Assembly: GCA_001600175.1 (NCBI GenBank)
Contig: BCJC01000001.1
Location: forward strand, 4,139,652 to 4,203,651
DNA from: Erythrobasidium yunnanense
Taxonomy: Eukaryota; Basidiomycota; Cystobasidiomycetes; Erythrobasidiales; Erythrobasidiaceae
DNA: 64,000 nt
Reading direction: 5' to 3'
Part shown: piece after piece, positions 33,498-44,347 of the stretch
How the letters are laid out: each line of letters begins with the position of its first letter
Position numbering within the stretch: position 1 is the first letter of the stretch
The notes under the pieces: model-generated
Told to the model about the DNA's origin: nothing
Databases searched by the model: none
What the model saw: only the letters and a program-made list of their open reading frames with translations
Program-made: the position numbers and the translations under genes

Positions 33498-34378
33498 TTA
33501 AGCCTGTCCAGGTCTGGCTTCAGCAACCGTCTTGCCGGTCGTGACCTGGTATCCTGAGTCAGCGTGTGCACTAGCAGACAGAATGAAGATACTTACAGAC
33601 TGGCTGACGTCGATGGAGCCTGCTACACCGGTTGTCTTGCCTTGGATCTTGGAGTGGTAGTCCCGGATAGCTGCCTTGATGGCGTCCTCTGCCAACATCG
33701 AGCAGTGGAGTCTAAGTCCGCCAAGGTCAGCATAACGATTTCCCCCATCAGATGATGTTACACTCACTTAACGGGTGGTAGACTGAGCTCCTTCGCAATC
33801 TCTGTATTCCTAATCTTTCCCGCTTCTTCCAACGAGAGTCCCTTCACTCGTTCGGTCATGTAGCTGCTTGACGCAATAGCAGAACCACATCCGAACGTCT
33901 TGAAGCGTACGTCTGAAATGATGCCTTTGTCGTCTACTTTGATCTGAAGCTTCATAACATCTCCACAGGCGGGTGCGCCAACGAGCCCGGTCCCGACTTC
34001 GCCCATCTCTGCTTTGGGGAAAGACCCAACCTGCAGAGTCGTGCACGTTAGTAGATAGACGATGGCCATGTGTAGGCGATGCCCACATTTCTAGGCTTCT
34101 CGAAGTGGTCTGTCGAGATTGGAGTTTCCCGATGATTTCGCATGAAGAAAGGTCGTATATTCGAGCAGGACAAGCAGTAGGAAAGGCAGCATGAAGGAAC
34201 ACCATCAGCCGACATTGTCGCAAAGTGCCCTGTCGGTTCCCCGCGCACCAATGACATTCTGATGGTAGGCTCTGCTCTGAATCGCAGCAAAGGCTCGGGG
34301 AGCAGCAGTCGCCTGTCTGAAGCTGGCTGCGCTGGTTGACGCTTTGACGAAAGTATTGAATCCTGTACGTAGCGACAT
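33498..34378 (-). CDS. ISU1: iron-sulfur cluster scaffold protein ISU1/IscU
   Basis: Five exons from the ATG at 34378: 34378-34249, 34109-34087 (23 nt), 34030 onward, and two more to the stop at 33498. The presequence MSLRTGFNTFVKASTS is followed by AYHQNVIDHFEKPRNVGSFP, restored only when the 23-nt exon is spliced. The three cluster cysteines are present: APACGDVMKL, FKTFGCGSAIASSS and LHCSMLAEDAI. LPPVK, the Hsp70 (Ssq1) docking motif, is intact across the intron. It is the mitochondrial scaffold on which Nfs1-Isd11 builds 2Fe-2S clusters. It converges with COX15, with 235 bases between. Confidence 0.93.
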
Positions 34379-34685
34379 TGTAAAGGTAAAGAGCTTCGAG
34401 TTGTCTTGAAAGCAAGTAGAAGCAGCAGTCTCATCAGCTGGTCCAGGCCTTGTCCAGTGGCGAATTATCTAATCAGTGCATGACGAGGTACGCCGGCAGA
34501 TGCTCAGACAGAGAAGACATGAGTTGCATGCAATGCTTCAGAGTCCCAGAGTGATGTAGCTATCGCAGTTGCTCGTGTCGCAAGGGCCGACGTAAAGATT
34601 AGCCGAGAGACTGATGCAGGCGCGTGTAGAATCAAATCCTTCTGACGATAGCGTTGACCTGTCCGTGGTCTTTGAGCGTACAAGC
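34379..34685. other. intergenic: ISU1 promoter and TRP4 3' flank
   Basis: About 300 bases between the ISU1 start and the TRP4 stop. No gene seen. Confidence 0.5.
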
Positions 34686-35948
34686 CTACTCTCGCCCCGC
34701 CAGCCGGTCTTCCTCCTCCTCCTCATGCAGCGCAGCGTTCGCCAAATCCCTATACTGGCATAAAGCCTTCATCGCGCTCCCCGAGCTTATGCTTTCCCTC
34801 GCCATGACGACCCCTTCTTTCTCATCCTTCGCCTGTCCCGCAACTACGAGCAGAGCCGCTGCGTTCAGCACCACGAAGTTCTCGATTTGCGAGGTTTCCG
34901 GATCAAGCTTGTTTGAGAATAGGTCAAGAATGAGTTGTGCGTTCTCGTGTGGTTTCCCGCCGGCCACGCTCGATAGAGGATGTGATTTCAAACCGAATGT
35001 CTCCGGCGAGACAATGCGTTCTGTGATTTGGCCGTCTTGCAGCACCCAGACCTGCATCGTAATCCTTAGCTATGGATGAGCGTTCGGAGAGGGATTATAC
35101 TCACGTGTGACGTGCCTTCCGGGCTGATTTCATCCAGACCCTCATCTCCGTTGACCACCCAAGCTCTTTTCACTTTCAGCGTCCGCAATGCTTCTGCAAA
35201 GGGTAATCCTAGATAGCGCGAATGCACTCCTACGATCATATAGTCTGGCCTTGCAGGGTTAAGTAGCGGGCCAAGGATGTTGAAGATGGTGGGATGGCCC
35301 AACTGCCGTCTGATCGGCGCAACGAGGGCAAGAGCGGGATGACATAAAGGTGCGAATAGGAAGAGGAAAGGTTTGGAAAGACGGGAAGCTATACTTGGGA
35401 TGCGAGAAAGGGGAAGAGAGGTGATGGGGATGTCGAGCGCCAGAAGAACATCTGCGCTGCCTGAAGCTGAAGAAGATGCGCGAGCGCCGTGCTATAAATG
35501 AATCGGGAACACATCAGCCTATGTTCTGCGACTTTGACGAGAATAGGGGTCGAGAAGTACGGACTTTACAAATCTTGACGCCTGCTCCAGCAGCTACGAG
35601 TGCCGCTGTTGTCGACACGTTGAAAGTATCTTTACCATCTCCTCCCGTGCCCACCAGATCCGCCCAGCCCGTCTGTTCCAGCTCGACTCGAACAGCTCTT
35701 TCGCGCATGCTCTGCGCTGCAATAGACATCATTTCAGGTTTTCCCTCGAGGCCAGATGCGCGTAGAAGTGCTAAGAAAGCGCCAGTCTGATACTCTGTGC
35801 ATGAATCTGGATTGAAAAGGTGGTCGAAAGCCAGGCTGAGCTCAGAGGGCGTAAAGCTGCCAGGGTGATTCGCAAGCTTCCGTAACAATGGCTCCATCGT
35901 CTCGCTCGTCAGCTCATTGCTGAAACTTGACCGCCTGGACCGGGGCAT
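34686..35948 (-). CDS. TRP4: anthranilate phosphoribosyltransferase
   Basis: Three exons from the ATG at 35948 encode the second-step enzyme of tryptophan synthesis (anthranilate + PRPP). The N-terminal helices read LLRKLANHPGSFTPSELSLA and TGAFLALLRASGLEGKPEMM. The PRPP-binding loop is intact: DLVGTGGDGKDTFNVSTTAA. The KHGNR motif of bacterial enzymes reads KHGARASSSASGSAD, with Ala for Asn. RQLGHPTIFNILGPLLNPAR, VVNGDEGLDEISPEG and NAAALLVVAG follow. The C-terminus is acidic (HEEEEEDRLAGRE). It is divergent from a degenerate paralogue across 79 bases. The presence of the glycine loop makes this the functional copy by inference. Confidence 0.92.
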
Positions 35949-36027
35949 GTTTGGACGTTTATCGCGAAAGAGAGAGAAAAGCAAATGATATGACTTGACT
36001 TGCTTCTCTAACAATCCCTTGAAGATT
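35949..36027. promoter_or_regulatory. very short divergent promoter between TRP4 and its paralogue
   Basis: The gap between the two start codons is 79 bases. A Gcn4-type site was not clearly recognised. An in-frame ATG at 35995 for the plus-strand gene would shorten it further. Confidence 0.45.
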
Positions 36028-37359
36028 ATGGTCACTGGTGCTGCTAACGGGTCTACATTTGATGTCAATTCCTTCAAGCCTATATTATCCAAACTCTTGA
36101 AGCAGCCTGATGCCTTCAGTCCTGATGACCTAAAACTCGCCCTCCTCCATATCGCTTCTGGCAAGATTTCCCATGCTCAAACGGGCTCCTTCCTAGCTAC
36201 GCTCAAAGTCACAGACGTATGGCGCAAACCTGAACTCGTCCAAGTCCTGGTGCAAGAATTGAATGCTCTGGCTGGATCAGTTAGCGTGGGCAGCCAAGGT
36301 AACATCTGCGACTGGACCTTCACAGGAGAAAGCGGCCTGTCGGTACGTTATACACACGAATTATCGCGCCGAAAGTCTAGCTAAAGCGCGTTGACTAGGT
36401 CATCAATGTAGCCCTTCCAGCGGCCATAGTTGCTGCAGGAGCTGGCTGTAGAGTCGTAAAGGTCAGTCTATCCCATACTTCTACGCAAGTATAGCACTCT
36501 GACGCTCAAGCTTCAGCACGGCAACTCCTCCTCACCATGGCCTTCCACGCCCTCTTCAGGCGACATTCTCACAGCTCTTTCTGTTCCTACGACCACTCTT
36601 CCTCCCTTCTCACTCACCAAAGTAGCTTCTTCGCGGCACGTCCCCTTTCTCCACATCTTTACACCCCGCTACTCCCCTCAATTAGCAAGTATGACTCCCT
36701 TACGGCGGGAATTAGGCTTCGAGACCATCTTCCACTCGCTTGCATCCCTTATATCGCCTGCGAAACGTGACTATCTCGTCATTGGTGTGCATCAGGAATG
36801 GCTGGGACAGGTGTTTGCGGAGGGTTGCAAAACCCTTGGAGCGAAAAGAGCTTGGATAGTTCATGGCAAGAAGCACGGATTAGATGCTATCTCGCCGGAA
36901 GGAGAGACTATGGTGTGGGAATTGAAAGAGGATGGATCGATACAGCAAAACACCCTCACACCAGCAGATTTTGGTATCGAGGAATCGCCATTAGCAAAAG
37001 TTCAGCTGCCGTCCAATGGCTCAGAAGCACAGAACGCAGCTGCATCGAGTTACTTCAAGCACGCACGCATAATAGCATCCTCACTATCTCCACGAAGGAC
37101 ATCCAACAACGGACAGATAGTCACACCTTACGAGCCGGACGAGTATGGAACGACCCAATCTGTCGACACAAAGGCTATCGAGGATTTTGTGTGCATGAAT
37201 GCTGCTGCTCTGCTGGTGGTAGCTGGCAAGGCGGGTAATACGAAAGATGCGATGAAGCTCGCTAGAAAGAGCTTGAAGGATGGGAAGGCATACCATGCGC
37301 TGGAGGCATTGAGGGACGCGTCGGCGCTTGCTGTAGATGTAGACTCTATGGATGGATAG
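36028..37359 (+). CDS. anthranilate phosphoribosyltransferase-like protein lacking the PRPP-binding loop
   Basis: Three exons, 36028-36342, 36399-36461 and 36517-37359, encode 406 residues. It aligns along its whole length with TRP4: ILSKLLKQPDAFSPDDLKLA, QTGSFLATLKVTDVWRKPEL, INVALPAAIVAAGAGCRVVK, KHGNSSS, RRELGFETIFHSLASLISPA, VHGKKHGLDAISPEGETMVW and NAAALLVVAGKAG. Where active enzymes have GTGGDG, this one reads NICDWTFTGESGLS, so it should not bind PRPP normally. About 50 residues are inserted before the C-terminal helices (LPSNGSEAQNAAAS and following). Frame and splice sites are intact, so it looks like a kept pseudoenzyme or an enzyme with changed substrate rather than a decaying gene. 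Confidence 0.88.
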
Positions 37360-37541
37360 ATGTTGTACTCTCAATTAATGATGAACCATCTGGTACATTC
37401 AGACCGCTTCTTGCTCCAGACCACTTCAAGCGAACACGAACGAGTTGCACCCTGTATAACTCACCCAAATAGAACAGACTATCGGCGCCCATGCAACCTT
37501 AACACAAATCGCTGCGAATCTGCTAGAGAGACTCTAGCAAG

Positions 37542-40500
37542 ATGGTCAATTCGCGCCCTGCTTCGCCAATTCCTCCTCACGCTGAGAATTTAGCTAGTCA
37601 CCATCCTGAAGCTACTTCCACTGGTTCTGCTGCTCCCACATCCGCATTCTTGGCGCGAAGAGCTAGCAGTCCTGTCCACGGCCTCGCTAGATCAAGCAGT
37701 TTAGGAGCTCAGTCGCAGCGCGCACAAGGCGGTCCCTCTAGGCGTCAACGATCTATTCATATCAACATCAAACCTGATCCGACTCCCCCTAGCTCTGCTT
37801 TCGGCGTCAGTCTGGCAACATGGTTGCCTGGTTCTTCCACAAGCAACGAGTCTGGCAGTCCTCTAGCTGGTCCATATGCTGGTCATTCGTCACCTATCGC
37901 GATGAATGTATCTTCCTCTGCTTCGGCGATGGATCCCAAGCGCAGCTCGCATTCTAGAACCCATCCTAGTGCGAGCTCACACGCTTATTCAGAAGGAGAC
38001 GTGCATACTGCTGCGTTAGCGAGCCTGAGACATAAAGGAGATCGTAGACAGTCAAATGCGAACAGGTGGTCAACGCGATGGGCTGGCCTAGTACGCACTG
38101 CTTCGCATCGGATAGAACGAGACGGACTACGGAAAGCGATGTGGAGTCGAGGCAGACAGCTAGGAGGACCGTCATCATCCAGCAGTACCGGAAGCCCGGG
38201 CATGCTAAATGATGTATGGGACAGAATCAGGCGGATCCCCGAGATCCTGTGGGTGGAGAGCGAGGATTCGGTCACTTCATCGAGTCTTTGGCAGCAAGCG
38301 GGTCAAGCACAAGAAGGCGACTTGTCTTCTGATGATACCGAGAACCTGCTGGAAGACGAAGATGTTTCGATGTCGCCGCGGAAACGGCTTGAAGGCGCAC
38401 AACCCAAGAGACAAAGAAGACGACCTGCCGCATTCCTGCATGCCAAGCGCTCGCTGGATCGCTGGCGACGCTTTATGGGAGTCAGCAGACCTGCGTTCTT
38501 CTTGCTCCTATGTATGCTATTTCTCGGCGCTTGGGAGACGCTCCGCAGCAAAGATAGCAAAAGCACCAGTTTATACAAGGGTCCTGCGCTCTTAAAAGTG
38601 TATGCGAACGATCCGTTCCGGACGCTTCGGGATGCAGGCATCAAAATACCACAAGCTTCCGGCGACAACCGCCTGACCACTCAATCAAGCCTCGTCCCGG
38701 CTGCACCAAGTAAAGCACGGACAACGGCCATCGTACTGAGCTGGAAACGCCTCGATAACCTGGTAGTCATCCTGGCTCACCTGTGCAGTCATGCTGGCTC
38801 TGTCTTCGATAGTACGATCGTCTGGAACAACAACCCGGATATTCGCGTGTCTGCCGAGGTGAGTACTGATTAGTCCATATATCATCCGGTTATTGAGAGT
38901 GCTTCAGATGCTATCTCAAGCCAAATGTCCTAAAGGGCATCTGCGCATCTACAACTCACCTGGCAACCAGCTTTTCTTTGCTCGATTCCTGGCATGCTCG
39001 CTGGCAGACACTCCCTACGTGAGCTTATGGAAAATCTACCCTGCTATGCCGTGACTGATGATTCGGACTTTAGTGCTATTTCCAAGACGATGACTGGCTG
39101 GTTCCCTCTTTACCAGCTGTACACGCTCATTTTACGCGCAATCCTACTGGACCTGCCGTTGTTGCAACAGGCGATGAGTTCCCTATCAAGGAGGGTTGGG
39201 AGTGGTGCTTCTCCAGTACGCTTTCGTAATTCAAAGATTATCTAGACCATGCTGACAGATCTGAAGACTCTGAATATAGTCTTAACACGTGTTTCGCGTG
39301 GCTTGGGACTGGTGCTTTCGTTTCACAAGCGAAAGTACTACAAACGCTCGAAGCGATCTCAACCATCAGCGAACAATCCCCAAACGGCCGGAGTTCTCTA
39401 GGTCCACTGCGAAGTGACGAAGTTTCGATGTTCGACAACTACTTCACGACACTACAAAATGAGCCGCCCTATGTCATCACGAGTCGGATGCTACCGCTCC
39501 CTCAGCCTGTTGCTGTCGCTTTTACCGCAGGCGGTGAAGGCGATCGCAGGAATGAGATCTATATTGTAAGTGCCCGCCGTGGAAATGTCCAGCTCAATAG
39601 CTAAGTTATGGTTCAGCAACATGGCATCGATCGTCTCGCTTCTTCGTTGGGACTTGTGTTACATCCCCTCAAACAGGAACCCATCATGTACTCTCGCCGC
39701 GTAGACACGACGGCCTACCAGCAGACAATCGATCCGCAGACGCTTCAACCGGCAGCGAAACATACGTATCGGCACCATACTCGCTCAGCGGCTCATCTCA
39801 ACGACTTTCTCTTCATGACCAATGTTGCAAATCTGCCGCCTCCCGATTCAGTAACGTATCAGCCTCATGCGCTGCTGAACATCTCGCGGTGGGAGCAGAG
39901 CAAAGTCGCCTTGTGGCAGGAAGGGAAAAACTGGGCGGATAAGTGGCCATACTATGCTGCGGTCGACGGTGATGAGCACACGGCATGGCGAAGTCCTGAC
40001 GGTACGGCCACTCCCAGCAGAGCAAAGACGAAGGCTGATCTCTTCCGCATATAGCGATACGCGAAGGTGACTATATCGGTCTTGACATGCTACAACAGCT
40101 CGATGCGGACGTTCGTCGAGATATCACGATACACCTTCTTCTGGAATATGCCGAAGACGTTGCGGAGCATATAAACCTCGAGACATCCTCTGACGGCTCC
40201 ACTTGGGTAGGTCAGCTTGCACGACGAGCCTCCGGTAAATGGCTAAATGAGTCTCTCCCTAGTCTGCCATACCTAAGCAGTCGAAAATTTCCTGTCGCAT
40301 GGCAGGTCACCTTTCATCGCAGCCGAAACAGCCTTTCCCTTCGAGTTTCCTGACTTCAGATACTGCACGCAAGGCAATCGAAGCACATTCGGAACGAGCT
40401 AGCAGCTCCTGGATGACGAGCAAACGGCGCTTAAGAGCCTGCGAAGTGACCGTTAGTGCGTTAAGCGGCGCAGCTCGAAGGAAAGGCTGGCGTTTCATTC

Positions 40501-40562
40501 GCTTCCGCAGCAGTAGGAATCTGCAAGTAGGATGGGGTGTTTACGAAATATGGATATCGTAA
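37542..40562 (+). CDS. type II membrane glycosyltransferase with discoidin-like C-terminal domain
   Basis: A gene of about seven exons (first 37542-38858) encoding about 900 residues. The N-terminal 320 residues are Ser/Pro-rich and basic, i.e. cytosolic. A single membrane anchor follows (RPAFFLLLCMLFLGAW). The lumenal catalytic region begins ARTTAIVLSWKRLDNLVVIL and has CPKGHLRIYNSPGNQLFFAR, CYFQDDDWLVPSLPAV (a DDD metal-binding motif), GDEFPIKEGWEWCFS and LNTCFAWLGTGAFV. The C-terminus shows AVDGDEHTAWRSPDG joined to IREGDYIGLDMLQQL, and GWRFIRFRSSRNLQVGWGVY, which fits an F5/8-type C (discoidin) domain. It probably acts in the Golgi; donor and acceptor are unknown. The junctions after 40200 are less certain. 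Confidence 0.8.
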
Positions 40563-40954
40563 AGCGATTTGCGTTACAACAGCCCGAACGCACGCTGTTA
40601 TTGCTCTTATCGACTTCCCACAAAAAGTCTTTTCGGCGACAGGACTATCTTTGCCTCACTTCAGCCATACGAGTTGAACAAGGCTCAGCTTGTGCTTGAT
40701 TGCAGTGTCATCAGAGTGGACTGTTGGCTATATTTGGCACGCGATTACCTCCAGGCTCTGGCATAAGCTCTTCGACACGTCGACGCTCTTAGTTTCACTT
40801 TATCACCTACATCGACTCCTGGCGCCCACGAGCTCGAGCTTGTACCCTGTCCTGCGCTTGACATCGAGCCCCGCTTTTTGACAACCCGGAATCCGGGATG
40901 GGCACCAAGGTATAGGAAGAAACGTCGACCGCTGCGCTGCGCTCTTCGCTCACA
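40563..40954. other. intergenic
   Basis: About 390 bases between the glycosyltransferase stop and the next start. Short open frames only. Confidence 0.5.
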
Positions 40955-42079
40955 ATGACTACAACACGGTAGACTAGAAGGTGCGCAGAGTCTGTTTCAT
41001 CGGACGATGGAGAGACGAGGTCAGCTAATAAAAGGGCTTACACAGTAAGCTGTCTCAGCACAAATTGACTAGGGGCTCGTATGCAGCTTATGTGAGTCTC
41101 CAGAACCGTGAATATTTTGGCGGTGCAGCAGATCACCCACGACTGTCGAGAGCCTTCGGGGTACGCCGTGGTCAGCTTTGTTCTGTAAATCACTGCTGAC
41201 TTCGAGCCGATCATACCTTGCAGCTTAAATGTGGCAAGATAGTGAGACAGTTCATGCAGCGGAGCAAGGCAGATGCGCCATATCCTGAAGACCCGGACGA
41301 CTTATATATTCAGGCGACAATGGCATCAAAAAAGAACGACCAGCAAGTCATACCCGATGAAGATGGACTGAGCCGCTTCAGTTCAACGTCCTCTATGGCT
41401 CGAGAGGCTTTACAGGCGAGCAACCTCCGCCGCTTTCAATATCAGTTCAGCGATAGCCCCCGAGCTCCATACAACTGCCTGCACGTCTCGGCAGTGTGCC
41501 AATACATACTCGAGCTCGCCGCGGGGCGCTATCTGCAAGACAACCTTTTAAAGGAACTGGAAGCTTGTGATCGGGCTGGACCAGACGCCAGGCAGCTCGC
41601 AGTCAGAGAGTTGGTGGAAAGCTTCTTTCGTACGCTCACCAACAAGAGGCGTAGCAGAGAATTGGTGGAAGGCCATCGGAAAGGGAGGAAGAAGGGGCAT
41701 GAACAAGCATAGACACGCCAGCAATCGAGGGCGAAGAGTGACAAGCAACGAGGGTCTCACCAGCGGGGCTTCAATCTGCACATCCGTCAGTTCAAAGACG
41801 ATACTTTAATGAGTCAACGCAGGGCGTCCGGTGAATTTCGTCAGACATACGGGAACTGGGATCCGTGTATATTGTATGCGGCGCGCACAAAGATATATTC
41901 AGATGTATGAGCGCTACAGCAGACGAGGCGAGTATACGAGAGAAATGTTGTCAAGGGCACTTCATAGCTTGGAAAACTACGCTAGCGTGAATGAGTTCCG
42001 CATCTGCCCAGGTTGTTCAAGTCAGCTCAAGGACCTCCCCGTCGCAATTGCTCAGAATATCGAGCCACTCACAGCTTGA
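40955..42079 (+). CDS. hypothetical protein with C-terminal CxxC
   Basis: I do not recognise the family. Proposed exons are 40955-40968, 41046-41160, 41224 to about 41630, and 41821-42079. They keep one frame, giving HKLTRGSYAAYVSLQNREYF, GLKCGKIVRQFMQRSKADAP, VCQYILELAAGRYLQDNLLK and the last exon RPVNFVRHTGTGIRVYCMRR with ICPGCSSQLKDLP. The third donor is either the GTACGC near 41631 or a GTAGCA 20 bases on. The product is soluble, basic and partly helical. The 14-nt first exon is tentative. The stop at 42077-42079 overlaps the end of the opposite-strand small gene. Confidence 0.5.
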
Positions 42080-42230
42080 TATGCTGAACCTGGTTGTCCA
42101 GATCCGTGTATCTGTAGACGTTCGTGGGAACATAGTGAAGAATGTTGTTGCAGATTGAACAGATGCCCATACTGCCTGGACGGACGTATGTTGCGGTGTA
42201 TCCACGGTAATCTACGATCTTTGCTGGCAT
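42069..42230 (-). CDS. small CxxC protein (53 residues)
   Basis: A single open frame from the ATG at 42230 to the TGA at 42069-42071. It has MPAKIVDYRGYTATYVRPGS, then ICSICNNILHYVPTNVYRYT and DLDNQVQHIKL. One CxxC (half of a zinc site or a redox pair), many tyrosines, and a natural-looking composition support a real small protein, but I cannot name the family. A good donor (GTGAGT) overlaps the stop codon, so a short extra exon inside the opposite gene is possible. It overlaps the neighbouring stop by 11 bases, tail to tail. Confidence 0.5.
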   Translation of the reverse strand: MPAKIVDYRGYTATYVRPGSMGICSICNNILHYVPTNVYRYTDLDNQVQHIKL

Positions 42231-42708
42231 GGTGGTTTGCAGGTTTTAGTGTCGTCGAGCTCTGTTTAGTGAGATTCCTTGAGTAGCCGTATTGTTGGGT
42301 GAAGAGAAAGAAAGAGGTGAGGGTCGCAAGGCTGCTCTTCTTGTACTTTTCGACCACGAGCTTCAGTGAAGGGAAATGCACTCCGACTCCGTGCCGGTGC
42401 TACCTTTCGGTGGTCTTGAGAAACCCCTTTCAAATTTATGTTCCGTGATGCTGAGAAGTCCGTTTGTTCGGTCTGCCTCCCGGTACCATTGAACATCAGC
42501 AGAGAAGGGTAAGCTTGCGTGCTGACCGCAGCATGCTGAGCTCGCCAACGCTGACAAGGTGGAGCTTCAGTTGCAGCGGCCAAGACCGTAATCCGGTAAG
42601 TAGCTTCTGCGATCTGTTTTGAGCCGCACTTCGAACAGGATCGGGTGCTGCCGGAGCAGCGATGAATGTTGCAAAAGTAAGGTGTACGGCAATTGACACC
42701 GCAGTACT
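42231..42708. other. intergenic: promoter of the small CxxC gene, 3' flank of the dioxygenase
   Basis: About 480 bases. Overlapping minus-strand open frames are present (42266-42583 and others) but lack motifs. Confidence 0.45.
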
Positions 42709-44272
42709 TCAGTTATGACCAAACTTGCGCTGCAGCGTCCGTAGCCGTGACATGTAATCATCGCCAGCGATGTAGGCCCCGCACATCCGCCTTTCGCCCG
42801 TAAAGGCGCTTCTACCATGGAGTACGCGTTGATTGTCAAAGACTGTAACACGAGGCCTCAGCCGCGGTGCCAAGGACTTGAACCGGAAGAAGGCTTACTC
42901 ATTGGCGTTCCTGCTTCGAGCTGGAACCAGTATTGACTCTCTTTCGAACGCAAGATGCGCTCCCACTCTTGTGCAGCTCTATAGAAGCCTTCTACCTTGT
43001 CGACAGTGCTTCCATCGTCGAGCGTGACTATCCCTTGCCACGACTGCCCTTGTCCTACCGCAGCTCGATCGTCGGCGTTCCATCTTACGATCGCCAGATT
43101 ACCGTTGTCATCGTGCTCCAGGACTGGACGAGCTATGGCAGGTGTAATCAAGGTGTCTTCGCCGCCTGAGGCATGTGTTGGCAGCTTGACGGTCGATAGT
43201 AGCTGGTAATAAGCGGGAAAGGACTGCTTAAGTAGCTTTGCTGCCCTGAAGCCATCCGCTAGTATAGATTTTCCACCTTGATGCGATCCTGGTAGCGATA
43301 GAAGGTGGAACATCTGTAGACCGCATGGCTGCATTCCGGTTCGTCAGCTCCAATCTCGTTCTGCCAATCGAATACGCTTACATCCGAGAAGTATCTTCAA
43401 CAATATCTGTATCAGCAATGGATCCCATACAGATGAAGCGAAGCTCACGTCGTATCCGTGTGTGCGCCAAGCTCGATATTGGTATAAGCTGTATCCCCGT
43501 GAGCCAGGTCGGCTGTGAAGTCCCAAAACCCTCCATAATGTGTTTCACGGATGAAGGCTATTCGTCGTATCAGAGCTTCGGTCGCTTCTGGCGCTGGTGG
43601 GCAGCCTTTTACAAACGCAAAGCCGTAGATGTAGATGAGTCGCAGCCAGTCGTAAACCCCGCGCTCGTCGTTCATGACAGCTTCATAATCGACCGTAGGC
43701 GGAGAGGCAGCTACATTCTCTGCTGACCAGTATATCTTGGAGCCTAAGCTCGAAGCCGTATCTTGGCTCGCCCGTGATTTGCCCAATGCTGGCGCATATG
43801 CGTTCTGCTGTAGCCATGACCAAGGGAAGGACGAGATATGTTGTATCGAGCCTTCCGACCAGGAAACATCAAGCTTTGTCGAGCTCGCGTCCAGCTTTGT
43901 CGGAGTTATATCTAGAGGGATCTTTCAGGAAACAAGTAAGCTGGATGCTTTGGACCAGCCGGTTGGTATAGCATTACTTTGGTGGTATCGTAAAGCCGCT
44001 GTTTCGTGACTTCATGCCGGCAGGAAGGGCATTGACAGTGGTCTCGAAGGTAGACGTTATGACTGGCATAACAATGTCAGCTAGGCTTTCTGCATGATCT
44101 CAATGACCTACAACTTGGAAGACTCTCCATTCGGCCAGGATATGAGGACCGCATTGCCTTGCGCCTCGACTGACGGCTGAGCGCTACTGAAAGCTCTCCG
44201 GCCAACTGGATGGACAAGTCGTCGCTTGCTGACGGTGTGCAGGAAAGAACAAGAAGGAATGCGATGCGACAT
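42709..44272 (-). CDS. trimethyllysine dioxygenase (carnitine biosynthesis)
   Basis: Multi-exon; first exon 44272-44112, stop at 42709-42711. The enzyme hydroxylates N6-trimethyllysine with 2-oxoglutarate, Fe(II) and ascorbate in mitochondria. After the mitochondrial leader MSHRIPSCSFLHTVSKRR and LISWPNGESSKF, the zinc-binding module is NVYLRDHCQCPSCRH. The oxygenase domain has YTNIELGAHTDTTYFSDPCG (Fe-ligand His and Asp), GLQMFHLLSLPGSHQGGKSI, and VFDNQRVLHGRSAFTGERRM with the distal His. The segment TYFSD comes from a 13-nt microexon at 43394-43382, needed to keep frame. Gamma-butyrobetaine hydroxylase is a close relative; the N-terminal zinc module is found in both, so assignment within the pair is probable rather than certain. 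Confidence 0.87.
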
Positions 44273-44347
44273 ATTATCGATTGACCGGATAAGAAGCTGC
44301 TGATATGGTACAACAAAGACCCGCTAATAAACCCTGGCGACTGATCC

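Noticed and set aside
35514-36164. 216-codon minus-strand frame extending TRP4 upstream
   Set aside because: The extra N-terminal part is antisense to the first exon of the TRP4 paralogue and has no presequence; the ATG at 35948 fits the family.
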